Origin: Neurospora tetrasperma FGSC 2508
Lineage: Eukaryota > Ascomycota > Sordariomycetes > Sordariales > Sordariaceae
Direction: 5' to 3'
DNA: 64,000 nucleotides
Assembly (NCBI RefSeq): GCF_000213175.1
Contig: NW_009799104.1
Span: forward strand, 222,685 to 286,684
In this document: piece by piece, positions 54,748-64,000 of the stretch
Position numbering within the stretch: the stretch's first letter is position 1
How the letters are laid out: every line of letters begins with the position of its first letter
The notes under the pieces: model-generated
What the model saw: only the letters and a program-made list of their open reading frames with translations
What the model was told of the DNA's origin: nothing
Databases searched by the model: none
Translations under genes and position numbers: made by a program

Positions 54748-57276
54748 TCACTCAAACCCAAACCTCCTCCCCTTATCCAACTCATCCTCAACCTCCCTCG
54801 CCCCTTTCTTCGACAACAACCCATGTCGACCATTCAAATGATCCCAAAAGTCTCCTCGCGTATCAAATCCTCTATCCCCTTCTCCTTTCCCTTCTCCTTC
54901 TCCTTCCTCTGCCTCGTCCCTTTCCTCCCCCTTTTCTCCCTTTATATCATTTCCATCTTCCTTCCCATCCCCATCTCTTCTCCTCCCCCCCTCCCTCCCC
55001 TTCCCCTTCCCTTGTCCCTTCTTACAAGTATCAGGATTCCTCTCACACCCCTCCACCCAACAAAAGTACCTCACCCCCAACGCAAACGTCTCCCACCTCG
55101 TCGTCGCACTCCTCGCCCGTCGTTTACGCACCAGTACCTCTGCATACTTCTTGAGCAGTCGTCGTTGTTCGCCGTTATTAGCGGAGAGCCACCGTTCCGT
55201 GGCTTGTTCGATTTCGTCGAGGTGGTGGTTATTGGTGGTCCGATGACGACGACGGAAGGGTAGAGAGGAAAAGGGTAGACTAAAAAAAGGGGAGAGGGAG
55301 AGTGGAGAGACTTGGAAGCGGTGGTAGTGCGTGTAGAGGTGGCCCTTGGATTGGCGGAGTTCTTCCAAGGCGGGGGAGTTGGTGTTGGTGGTGGATGAAG
55401 ATGGGGACGAGATAGGGGAAGAGGTACCTCTAGCGGAGGGAGAGTTGGAACTGGTGGTGGAGGGGGACATGGAGGAGGAATACTCGGACGGGGAAGATCG
55501 GGAAGAAAACGGATGAACGAGCTTTTCGTAAAACCAAGCGTTGTGTTCGTCTGTTCCCAGAGACAAAAGTAGATCGATGGGCGGGTTGGAGGTGTCTGGG
55601 ACAGAAGGAGGAGTGGAAGGGTCGACGCCTAACAGGGAAGAAATCTCTTTGAGGACTGGTAGCGTTGGGTCGCGGATTTCCTTGCTGCCGTCGACGAATT
55701 GGCCAATGGCGGGGAGCTTGAATGGCTTGAATTGCAAAGAGTCCGAAGGGGTGGTGATGGCCTTGGCGACCTCAGGGATCGAAGGGACTTTACCTTCTTC
55801 GTCGGAACCGTCCATGTCGGCCACGAGGACTTCTTCGTAGGTGCAGAACGCATAAGGGTGTCGTTCTGTGGGAGTGGTCGAGTCGATCTCGCTGCACCAG
55901 GCCAGGGTCTGGCATTGAAAGGATGTTTTCTTGAAAGAAATCGACGAGGTCGGACTGCTGGTTGTCGTGCTCGAGCAACTGGAGGCGACGGTGTTGTTCG
56001 TATTCGCCCGTTTAGTCGTCGGCGAGATATCCTCACTGTCGCTAACGATTGCTCGCGAGGCAGCGGTATTGTTCCCGCTTCCAGTCAAGTCCGTACTAGT
56101 CACACTGAACTTGGCAAACGTGTCAAACCACGCTCTACTCTTCTTGGTCGGCCACGTCGTCCTCCTCTTATCCTTCTCCCTAGAGGTATCCGCACCACCA
56201 TGAAACCCCGGCAGCGGAATCTCAAAAGTGCCGCTCAAACCCGGGAAACTAATCACCCTCCTTCTTCTTCCTTCCGCCCTGCTGCTGCTTCCCTCCCTCT
56301 TTTGACTTTGACTCCCTCCATCGCCCACATCAACCTTCTCCTCCTCCTCCGCTGCAGCAGCATCCTCCTCCATCTCCAAAAACAACACCGGCAACCCCCT
56401 CCCATCCCTTCTACTCCTTCCCTCTCCATTCCTAAACTCCTCCAAACACCCTTCCACCGTCCGTCCCATCACCCCCAACATAATCGCAATCAATCCCCCC
56501 ACTGACGTCCCCGCGATATAATCAAAATAATGACTAGGCAAGTACTCCCCCTTTCTCATTGTCTCCGGGGGTACATCCACCTTTAACTCACCCACTTTCA
56601 CTTTCCCTTTTCCCCTCATGTGCATGTCTCGTAACTTCCCCGCCCTCTTCTCGCAGTCCAGCATCTCCATTTCCGTCCCGACACCACTATAAAAGTGACG
56701 ATCCTCTTCGTCGTCCGAAGCAGTAAAGTAGTAACTTTCGTTTCCCGTCGGGTCAGCGGAGCAAAAAGCCGGTGGACTGAGAGATTGCTCGAGAGCAGCA
56801 ATTTCTTGCATTAACGTGCGCAGGAGGATCAAAGAGGAGTACCCTTTTATACCGCCGCCGTCGAGCGTGAGGATGTTGCGGGTTGCCCAGGGCGTGGTGG
56901 TGACGTGCAGCTGCAGTCGGGAGGAGAGGGAGGAGTGTAGGGTTTGGGCGATTTTGAGGGTGGAGGCGGTGTGGGCAATGGGGTTTGCGGCGAGGTTGCT
57001 AGGTGGAGGTTGCGCGGCATTGTCTGTTGCTGGATTTGGAGGGACGGAGGATGTGATTGTTTCTGCTTTAAGTTGGGTTTCTTCTGGCTTGGGTTCGGGC
57101 TTGGGCTCGGCGATGGACACGCGGTTGGATATTCGTCGGACGTTGGGCGGGCGGTTGATGGAGCGGAGAGCGGAGTGGCTTGTTTTGAGAGCGGGAGGAC
57201 GGGGACGTTCTCGTGATGGTGAGTCTGAGGAGGAGGAGGGTTGTTGCTGGCGGCGTGGATTGAGAACTTCTGTCAT
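54748..57276 (-). CDS. Patatin-like phospholipase with low-complexity inserts
   Basis: A single 842-codon frame. Residues 1-125 are Pro/Ser/Glu-rich. The anion-hole motif Asp-Gly-Gly-Gly-Ile-Lys-Gly-Tyr is at 139-146. The nucleophile elbow Gly-Thr-Ser-Val-Gly puts the catalytic Ser at 258. The dyad Asp is probably in Phe-Val-Asp-Gly-Ser (near residue 520), fitting the family's Asp-Gly-(Gly/Ala) position. Between elbow and Asp are two long Ser/Glu-rich inserts. After the domain comes another Ser/Thr run, then Cys-Trp-Val-Glu-Gly-Cys and, after a Lys/Glu/Gly-rich stretch, Asp-His-Leu-Asn-Gly-Arg-His, together resembling a C2H2 finger split by an insert. Patatin-like enzymes release fatty acids from lipids. 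The low-complexity blocks might contain unspliced introns, but no stop forces this. Confidence 0.88.
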   Translation of the reverse strand: MTEVLNPRRQQQPSSSSDSPSRERPRPPALKTSHSALRSINRPPNVRRISNRVSIAEPKPEPKPEETQLKAETITSSVPPNPATDNAAQPPPSNLAANPIAHTASTLKIAQTLHSSLSSRLQLHVTTTPWATRNILTLDGGGIKGYSSLILLRTLMQEIAALEQSLSPPAFCSADPTGNESYYFTASDDEEDRHFYSGVGTEMEMLDCEKRAGKLRDMHMRGKGKVKVGELKVDVPPETMRKGEYLPSHYFDYIAGTSVGGLIAIMLGVMGRTVEGCLEEFRNGEGRSRRDGRGLPVLFLEMEEDAAAAEEEEKVDVGDGGSQSQKREGSSSRAEGRRRRVISFPGLSGTFEIPLPGFHGGADTSREKDKRRTTWPTKKSRAWFDTFAKFSVTSTDLTGSGNNTAASRAIVSDSEDISPTTKRANTNNTVASSCSSTTTSSPTSSISFKKTSFQCQTLAWCSEIDSTTPTERHPYAFCTYEEVLVADMDGSDEEGKVPSIPEVAKAITTPSDSLQFKPFKLPAIGQFVDGSKEIRDPTLPVLKEISSLLGVDPSTPPSVPDTSNPPIDLLLSLGTDEHNAWFYEKLVHPFSSRSSPSEYSSSMSPSTTSSNSPSARGTSSPISSPSSSTTNTNSPALEELRQSKGHLYTHYHRFQVSPLSLSPFFSLPFSSLPFRRRHRTTNNHHLDEIEQATERWLSANNGEQRRLLKKYAEVLVRKRRARSATTRWETFALGVRYFCWVEGCERNPDTCKKGQGKGKGREGGRRRDGDGKEDGNDIKGEKGEERDEAEEGEGEGKGEGDRGFDTRGDFWDHLNGRHGLLSKKGAREVEDELDKGRRFGFE

Positions 57277-57983
57277 TTTGACTGGTTTGGGTCACCGAGG
57301 TGACCACTGTTGGTTTAAACGACACGCGCGGTCTTGTCTGGCGATTGTTTGCGCATTCGCTCGTGGCGACTCTAACGAGTTGATAGACGATGGCTTCAAG
57401 TGCTCACCAAGCAAGCGAAGTCGCGATCGATGGACTTTGTGGCTGATTGATCGCCAAACTTGGAATGAAGAAGGAAAATTAAGGTAACGACCAGAACTCC
57501 AGCCTTATAATATTCTCCTCTTACTGATCCCATTGTCACTCTTCCTACCATTCATCAACCCGTTTGAGGCGTCAAGGTGTCACCCGCTCACTGATTGACC
57601 GACTCAAAGGACCGCCCGATTGAGTGGATTTTGTGTAACTTGGTCCGGCCCCCTAATTCTCGTGCAATCATTGGCCTCCCGTTCGCTGACCATACCAAGC
57701 GACAAAGGCCCCCTGTAATTTTCAGCATCACCAGCCGCTTTTCAGTGGTCATAGGTGGCTGAAGCTGTCACCGGTCCAAGAAACAGATGACGAGCCTCGC
57801 CGAGAATTGTCCCTGGACGGGAATACCTCTAGTTACAGTTGCCGTTCCAGAAGGGAGTGGCGAGTCGTGTGCCAGGCCGTCGGGATTGCGCGAAACATCT
57901 GACAAAACACCTTACAATGAAGACTGTGGCAATCGATATCTTTCCTTCTAGGTATTCCTGTCGAGCCTGTATCGCCATCAAGA
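57277..57983. other. Upstream region of the patatin-like gene
   Basis: No gene recognised. A plus-strand frame running to 57487 is the complement of the patatin gene's start and is not called. Confidence 0.45.
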
Positions 57984-58253
57984 ATGATTCCACCGGCATG
58001 TAAGGAACTGTTTTGCGTACAACGCCAGGCGATCGAGGCTGTCAAGTACCTAATCGACCTCTACCGCCAGAACCAAACTCATGGAGTTGAAGCTCTACCA
58101 CTGCGATATCTCCGATAGCACTTGCTTGGGGAACCGTTTGACTTCCCCTCGCCATATTCGCAAGGCGAAAGAGGACCAAATGGCCGTGGGCCATGGTGCT
58201 TCATCTGCCACTGCGACCAGGAGGCCGCTCTTGCGGCACGCCTGGTGTTCTGA
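57984..58253 (+). pseudogene. Short coding relic with one in-frame TAG
   Basis: From ATG 57984 (also open 60 bases further upstream) the frame reads Met-Ile-Pro-Pro-Ala-Cys, then Arg-Gln-Ala-Ile-Glu-Ala-Val-Lys-Tyr-Leu-Ile-Asp-Leu-Tyr. It meets TAG at 58116-58118 and stays open for 44 more codons (Pro-Phe-Asp-Phe-Pro-Ser-Pro-Tyr, then Trp-Cys-Phe-Ile-Cys-His-Cys-Asp) to TGA at 58251. The Cys/His cluster resembles a metal knuckle. The family is unknown; a decayed or truncated gene is the best reading. Confidence 0.35.
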
Positions 58254-59100
58254 ACATCCTCGGATTGTTTCGTTTCTTTGGTGGTATTTGGAAGATGTTG
58301 GAACCCAAACTACCTAATAATCAACAATCACGTCGACACTGGACATTCTGGTCGTTTACGTTGACAGGGCATCTCGGTTGCTTGCTGTTTCCGTCTTGAA
58401 CCTTCTGTTTGTAAGCTTTCGATTGCCATGACTTTCACTGGAAACAGTGATGGATGGGCGGCTGTGCTGCTGTGATGCTGTGAAGAGGCAGTCTTGAACT
58501 AATCCCGGTTCAGTGAGTCAAGTCAGCTGCCATCTCTTCTCGCGACGATGTGGTCGAGTCTCGAGTCTCGCGATCTAACAAATATGAGCCTCATCCGTGT
58601 AAAAAAAAAAAGGAATGGAATGGGTAAGGCTAGTTTCCGATGGCTATGCTGAGGAAAGGTATAGAACCCGTTACCGAGAAACGTGAAGTATCTGGAAGCT
58701 GACGTGCATCTGATACTTGCCTGTCCCTGATGTCCACGAGGAGGAGAGCACGAGGGGTCTGCGGGAGGCCTGAAGATCAACCGCCGAAGCTCACAATGAT
58801 TGGTCGTTCGGGTAGCGTCACAATGCTTGGGCCGAGAGTGAAACGCCAAACAGAGGGGTAACTCTCCCGTCCGGCAGGACGATGGATGATGACTTTCAGC
58901 CCTAGGCAATGTGCTAGGTACCTGGGCACTGATGTCTGCCTGTTTGCATGAAAGCTTCACTTTTCCACCTGACAACAATGTTGTGAACGAAGCTCTTCTG
59001 GATACCTACTTCAGCATTTGAGTTGCTTTGCTTCACCGTGGTGAATATCACGACCGGGTCTTGGCGCTGACACTCATCGAGCTCACCATTCCGCTTCACA
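58254..59100. other. Promoter region of the HeLo gene, no other gene recognised
   Basis: No coding sequence recognised. A run of ten A lies at about 58601-58611. Confidence 0.45.
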
Positions 59101-61419
59101 ATGGACCCCCTATCAGCCTTTGAACTCGCCCAAGTGGTCCTCGACAACACCGTCCGACGTGTGTCACCATTCCCTTCTCTTTGTTTATTCCACCCATATT
59201 AACATAATGCCACCACAGTCTTCAAATTCGTCTCGGCCCTCGTCGAATACCCCGAAGAGTGCGAGAAATACCGATTACAGCTCATCATCGAATATAATCG
59301 AGTTCTCGCCTGGGCCAAAGCCGCCGGACTCATTGAAGTCACTCCTGGCTCTTCACTAGCCTCCACCTTGGGGACGAATGCCACCGAGCTGATCACCATC
59401 CTCGCTCGGATCCAATGGCTTTTGGCCGAGTTTAGGGATTTGAACGCCAGGTATGGAAATGAGCTTGTTCCATCCGATATCTCTCCTGCAAAAGATAAAG
59501 GGAAGGAGAAGGATGGCAAAGAGAGTAAGGACGTCAAGGGTAGAACCAAGGACGCCAAGGGTAGCGGAACGGACAGTAGGGACAAAGATCCCAAAGCTGT
59601 CGGTGGGGCCTCCTCGTCAAAAGAAAAATCAACCTCTTCAGAGCCAAAGCCAGCAACCGACGAAGCCCTCCTCTCCCAAATCTCCTCTTTGGCCTTATCT
59701 TACGATCAATCCCAGAAGGAGCAGAAACTCAAGGTCGAAAAGGAAGAGGATGCCAAACACCGACGCGGAACCAACCACATCCGTCGCTTCTTTCGCACAA
59801 CCAAGGAGGTGGTCACCCACCCCTCCCGCGTGCGATGGGTCATGGTCGACAAGGAAGCCTTTGAGGCTTTGCTCTTGGACTTGCAGTCCTTGACGGAGAG
59901 GTTGGACGAGCTGATGCGGGGGTATCAACAGTCCAAGATGGACGACATTATTGGCAAGACTTACCGGGAGATGATCTTGGCAAGAGACGGGATTGGGGAG
60001 TTGAGGGATATGGTGGATGTACTGGGAAAAATGGTGGAAGGGATGGAGGTGGTGGCTGATGGAGAAGGAGGGAGAGAAGGGAGGAAGAGGAAGATGGTGA
60101 ATGATGTGCAGGATTTGATCAGGCTGAAGAAGATGGCGAGGGTATCCGAGGAGTTGCTTTCCAGGCTTCATCAAGGACAAGATCCGACGGCGACGTCGAG
60201 ACTCGAGGCGAGCGATACCAAGATCACTGTTGCCCAGTTTGGCGACCCATGGAAGGGCCACAAAGATTTTCTGGAGGTCTTTTATATGCACGATGGCGAT
60301 CGAGATTTCGACGGCGAATGGGACTTTGGTAGTATCCTTCGTTTCAAACGGCCACGGGGTTACCTAACCGTGGCAGAAGGCGTGGATGAGTTCCCGGTCT
60401 GGATTGAGTGGAAGCCCATGGGGGACCACACAGAAGGCTCGGTCGAAGAGAAAGTGGCCGATCTGCGTACACTGACCCTCGCGGAGATGCTACACCTTCC
60501 CAAGCCTGATTCCCTTCACTTCCCAGAATGTGTCGGCTACTTCAATGCGCGGGACGTGTTCGGGGTGGACATGTACGGTTTCATCTTCAGGGCGCGGAAA
60601 GAAAGAGTTTGTTGGGGTCATAGAATTGTCTCCCTCTACGATTTGTTGGGCACAGAGATGTTCAAGCCGAGTCTGTCGCAACGGTTTGACTTGGCCTTGA
60701 AGCTTTGCACCACCGTCCTGAACCTGCACGCTGTCAACTGGCTGCACAAGGGAATCTTTAGTGACAACGTCATCTTCTACTTCGACTGGGGTAACGGGCT
60801 CAACAAGGCAATGAAGCAGGTTTACGATCCCGAGAAACCTTACCTCTGCGGGTTTGGGTATTCCCGACCCGAGAAGAGCAAGACTACCGCACGCAGTCTC
60901 AACATGGCGTGGGATCTCTACCGCTGGCCGGCCATCCAGCGCGAGCATCCGACCGATCACAATTCTCGCAAGACGTATGACTTGTACAGCCTTGGACTGG
61001 TGTTGCTTGAGATTGGACACTGGAAGCCGCTCGATGAAATTCTGGGCCTAAAGGAGTCGGAACCCTCCCCTTCGTTTGATCAAACGGTGGTGCCTGAGAG
61101 GGATCAAACGGTGGTGCCTGAAAGGAAGCCGCCGTCGGTAAGCCTTTCCGACTCCAAGAAGGCCAGGGACTGGCTGCTTGGTACGCTGTTTGACGCCCCC
61201 TTCATTAAGGCCAAGAAACTCAACCCCTTGAGGGAGCTTCGGAATCTCATGGGAGATAAGTACACCAGGGCCGTGGAAAGGTGTCTGTGGGCTCACGGCG
61301 AGAAGGGATTCGGAGTGGAGGACCTTCCGGATCAGTCAAGGGATTCGGGGGTTGGGATCCGATTGCAGGAGGCGTTCACCAAGTATGTGATTGAGGAACT
61401 TCAGGGGGTGAATGTTTGA
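59101..61419 (+). CDS. HeLo-domain pseudokinase (putative cell-death effector)
   Basis: Two exons, 59101-59158 and 59219-61419, give 752 residues; the 60-nt intron has GTGTGT, a TTAAC branch site and ACAG. Residues 1-105 (Met-Asp-Pro-Leu-Ser-Ala-Phe-Glu-Leu-Ala, then Tyr-Arg-Leu-Gln-Leu and Leu-Ala-Trp-Ala-Lys-Ala-Ala-Gly-Leu) match the HeLo/HeLo-like helical bundle of HET-S and fungal NLR-linked toxins. Residues 110-168 are a Lys/Asp/Ser linker. A helical region (about 170-335) leads to a protein kinase fold (about 345-690). The catalytic loop has His-Lys-Gly at 529-531 instead of His-Arg-Asp, with the Asn kept, and Gly-Phe-Gly at 564-566 instead of Asp-Phe-Gly, so it should not transfer phosphate. 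Asp-Leu-Tyr-Ser-Leu-Gly near 607 is conserved. An eight-residue unit (Asp-Gln-Thr-Val-Val-Pro-Glu-Arg) is duplicated near 640. The layout parallels MLKL: a membrane-active helical bundle controlled by a dead kinase. Confidence 0.87.
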
Positions 61420-61908
61420 TGAGAATATGCCCCGAGGTAGAGTGATTCATGATGTTACGATCCACTCACTGTTGATGATGGTGCTGTTTTTGGACAATTG
61501 AAAGAAAATGTTGAAAGTTGAAGATGATGCCTTGAAATGCCAAGATTACAGAACCCCAATGGGGCACTGTGAATCCCCACATTTACGGTAGTATTTACAC
61601 CACACAACCCCCTGTTCCGTCCCGCAGCGCCGAGCCGTAACTGTCCCCGCCCATTACGGCATCGGCCGGCCGAAGTCCGAATTTCACTCAATATCGGTGC
61701 CCGTGAAATTTCAACCTCACCTCACCTCGGGTCTCACAACTCCGATCCGGTCCGGCAGACAAGTCAGTGAGCACGGCACGCCCACATGAGATAAGGATCT
61801 GAGTACCTACACCATCACCACCAACCACCACATCTTTATATCCTCATCTCACCTCAAACCGGTCCTTTAAAAAGCCTCCTCCTTCGGGAGCAAAACAACA
61901 CAATCAAA
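61420..61908. promoter_or_regulatory. Promoter and leader of the sterol-reductase-like gene
   Basis: Short intergenic stretch. CTTTATATCC at about 61831 could be a TATA element, followed by a C/A-rich leader; this is a position-based inference. Confidence 0.35.
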
Positions 61909-63525
61909 ATGACCGGCACACCCCTCACCACCGCCCTCGAGCGCCACGCCAGCACCGTCACCCGCCTCTCCTCCCAAATCTCCTCCTACTACGCCGCCCG
62001 CCTCCCCTACCGCATCTTCCACGGCTCCACCAACTCGACCCGTCCGCCCACGCAAAAAGGCACCAACACCAAATTCGTCGACATTTCCTCTCTAAACAAT
62101 GTCCTCTCCGTCGACCGCGCCACCAAGACAGCCCTCGTCGAACCCAACGTGCCCATGGACAAGCTCGTCGAAGCCACGCTGCCTCACGGCTTAGTCCCGC
62201 CCATCGTCATGGAATTCCCCGGTATCACTGCCGGTGGTGGATTCGCCGGAACAGCAGGGGAGTCTAGTTCGTTTCGCCATGGTTTTTTCGACGATACCGT
62301 GCGGGAAGTGGAGATGGTTTTGGGTAATGGGGAGGTAGTCAAAGTGAAGAATCCTGATCTCGAGGCAGCGGCTGGGAAAACTGGAGAAGTGGAAAAAGGG
62401 GATCTCTTCCGCGGAGCAGCCGGTGCCGTAGGAACTCTCGGCACCACAACACTCCTAGAAGTCCAACTAATGGACGCCAAAAAATTTGTCAAAACCGAAT
62501 ACAAGCGCGCCAACAGCGTAGCGGAAGCGATCCGCATGGTGCGCGAGGAAACCCAAAATGCCGAGAACGACTACGTGGACGGGATTTTGTTTAGCAAAGA
62601 CCACGGCGTCATCGTAACAGGCAAACTCGTCAACGAGTTACCTCCTCCCCCTTCCTCTGATGTCCCACCAATCAAACCCCAAACCTTCAGTGGACCATGG
62701 GACCCCTGGTTCTACCTGCACTGCCAGTCCCAAACCCTTTCTCCCTCAACCACCACAAATTCCCCGGTGGCGACCGACTACGTCCCCCTCGCCGAATACC
62801 TCTTCCGCTACGACCGGGGTGGATTCTGGGTCGGCGCCGCAGCCTTTCAATACTTCAGCTGGGTTCCCTTCACGCGGCTCACGCGGTGGTTCCTCGACGA
62901 CTTTCTGCACACACGCATGATGTACCGCGCTTTGCACGGGTCCGGCGAGTCCGCCCGTTTCGTCGTGCAAGACATCGCCATGCCGTTTGAGACCTCCGAG
63001 GAATTCATCGACTACACCTCTTCCTCTTTGGGAATCTGGCCACTATGGCTCTGCCCCTTGAAACGCCGCGCGCCCCCGACTTTTCATCCGCATACTACCC
63101 GTCCTGGCACTCACCCGTCTGACGAAAAGGCGCAAGATAAAATGATGCTCAACATTGGCGTCTGGGGCTGGGGTCCCGATCAACCACAGGAGTTCGTAGC
63201 CAAGAACATCGAATTGGAGAACAAGGTAAATGAGTTGGGTGGTATGAAGTGGTTTTATGCGCATACGTATTATGAACAGGAAAAGTTCTGGAAGATGTAT
63301 GGTGGACGGACGTGGTATGATGAGCTGAGAAAAAAGTATCATGCCGAGCACTTGCCGACGGTGTGGGACAAGATCCATGTGGATGCGGATAAGGCGGGCA
63401 AGAAGCAGCGGCATTGGTTGTTGGCCAAGAAGCCGATTGGGGGGTTTTATGGGATTTGGAAGAGTATTCAGAGCAAGGATTACTTTTTGCATAGGAAGGC
63501 TCAGTGGAAGTGGAAGGGGGAGTGA
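61909..63525 (+). CDS. Delta(24)-sterol reductase-like FAD-binding protein (DHCR24/DWF1 family)
   Basis: A single exon of 538 residues, start in CAAAATGAC context. Residues about 35-210 are a VAO/PCMH-type FAD domain: Val-Glu-Pro-Asn-Val-Pro-Met near 77-83, then Phe-Pro-Gly-Ile-Thr-Ala-Gly-Gly-Gly-Phe-Ala-Gly-Thr-Ala-Gly-Glu-Ser (103-119), and Gly-Ala-Val-Gly-Thr-Leu-Gly near 170. The C-terminal half (Trp-Val-Pro-Phe-Thr-Arg, Gly-Val-Trp-Gly-Trp-Gly, Trp-Phe-Tyr-Ala-His-Thr-Tyr-Tyr) fits the DHCR24/Diminuto branch. Animal and plant members reduce the C24 double bond of sterols. Fungi make ergosterol with Erg4 and Erg5 instead, so the fungal substrate is unknown. Unlike DHCR24 there is no N-terminal membrane anchor. 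Confidence 0.87.
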   Translation: MTGTPLTTALERHASTVTRLSSQISSYYAARLPYRIFHGSTNSTRPPTQKGTNTKFVDISSLNNVLSVDRATKTALVEPNVPMDKLVEATLPHGLVPPIVMEFPGITAGGGFAGTAGESSSFRHGFFDDTVREVEMVLGNGEVVKVKNPDLEAAAGKTGEVEKGDLFRGAAGAVGTLGTTTLLEVQLMDAKKFVKTEYKRANSVAEAIRMVREETQNAENDYVDGILFSKDHGVIVTGKLVNELPPPPSSDVPPIKPQTFSGPWDPWFYLHCQSQTLSPSTTTNSPVATDYVPLAEYLFRYDRGGFWVGAAAFQYFSWVPFTRLTRWFLDDFLHTRMMYRALHGSGESARFVVQDIAMPFETSEEFIDYTSSSLGIWPLWLCPLKRRAPPTFHPHTTRPGTHPSDEKAQDKMMLNIGVWGWGPDQPQEFVAKNIELENKVNELGGMKWFYAHTYYEQEKFWKMYGGRTWYDELRKKYHAEHLPTVWDKIHVDADKAGKKQRHWLLAKKPIGGFYGIWKSIQSKDYFLHRKAQWKWKGE

Positions 63526-64000
63526 AGTAAAGTTTTCTCAGGATAGATGTAGAGGTGGATAGAGGTAGAGGTGGTGCAAAAGTAGAATACCCCTTTTGAG
63601 AATTGTACAAAAGTTTGTCAACGATGATCTGCTTATGGCAATGTTTCACGACAGATTTGTCCTATACCCCAGAAGAAAACCATTGTTACACATTCTCCAT
63701 CAAACCCTGTGCTGAACTACCCAGGACCTGTGGTAAACATGTTAACTATCGAACTGGTGATCAGTCAAAAAGGTTTGAAGGTTCGGTAACACAAACTGGA
63801 GACGTTCGCAAGATTATAAGCCCAGAGACTCAAATATGGAGTGTCGCCTCCTCAGCTCACATACCGAAGGAAACAGCATATCATGTTCATAAACGCCCAC
63901 CATCGCATACAACCGCAATTCCTATATCCACTATGGTAACTCATACATCTCCAACACCCCATATCCTATGCTTTCTTTCTTTACCCCCCCCCCCCCCCCC
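63526..64000. other. 3' flank ending in a C17 run
   Basis: No gene recognised. The window ends in seventeen consecutive C (63984-64000) of unknown full length. Confidence 0.6.

Noticed and set aside
55699-56505. 268-codon plus-strand frame
   Set aside because: Antisense to the patatin-like gene; composition is the mirror of its low-complexity inserts.
1-64000. CRISPR array, bacterial operons or prophage
   Set aside because: No spaced direct repeats of CRISPR type were seen, and introns, gene families and spacing are eukaryotic.

Overview
This window is nuclear DNA of a filamentous ascomycete, most likely a sordariomycete close to Neurospora or Sordaria. Introns are short (about 55-100 nt) with GT...AG borders and CTAAC-like branch points. 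Start codons often have an A at -3. Several families are typical of Pezizomycotina: a HeLo-domain protein, a DUF1772 protein, NmrA-like and Gal80-like proteins, and the ErdS sterol-aspartylation enzyme. Genes stand alone, on both strands, with long intergenic gaps and no operons. The genus is an inference; no marker gene fixes it. All exon borders were read by eye from splice signals and reading frame.

Layout. 1-8.7 kb: a partial C-terminus, a DUF1772 membrane protein, an NTF2-like protein with a large acidic insert (minus), an NmrA-like dehydrogenase and a small cysteine-rich secreted protein. 8.8-15.8 kb: a gene-poor stretch of broken coding sequence, including a frameshifted SNF2 helicase fragment, a tRNA relic, and a zinc-finger-like relic with a stop and a frameshift. 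16-20.2 kb: a possible tiny two-exon gene, an AT-rich block and an F-box-like protein. 21.7-23.4 kb: a secreted PLC-like phosphodiesterase (minus). 25-30.7 kb: a divergent pair, ErdS (aspartyl-tRNA synthetase fused to DUF2156) and an alpha/beta hydrolase that fits ErdH. 31.3-32.6 kb: a Gal80-like Gfo/Idh/MocA protein. 33.6-36.4 kb: a coiled-coil protein whose first intron holds repeats. 36.75 kb: an intron-containing tRNA-like gene. 37.4-38.4 kb: the telomere protein Stn1. 38.8-41.3 kb: a Q/N-rich tandem-repeat protein with a Zn2Cys6-like cysteine cluster and an in-frame TAG. 43.4-46.6 kb: a GH81 endo-1,3-beta-glucanase. 46.6-49.7 kb: a gene-free stretch rich in CCTAGGTA motifs. 49.7-51.4 kb: a vacuolar Ca2+/H+ exchanger (minus). 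53.5 and 58 kb: two short relics, each with one TAG. 54.7-57.3 kb: a patatin-like phospholipase (minus). 59.1-61.4 kb: a HeLo-domain pseudokinase. 61.9-63.5 kb: a delta(24)-sterol-reductase-like flavoprotein.

Functional links. The clearest is ErdS/ErdH: ErdS moves aspartate from Asp-tRNA onto ergosterol, and ErdH removes it. The pair shares a 1.9-kb intergenic region that probably carries both promoters. The HeLo protein has the layout of a fungal cell-death effector with a catalytically dead kinase as its sensor or control domain. The other genes are unrelated housekeeping, cell-wall, lipid and secretion functions.
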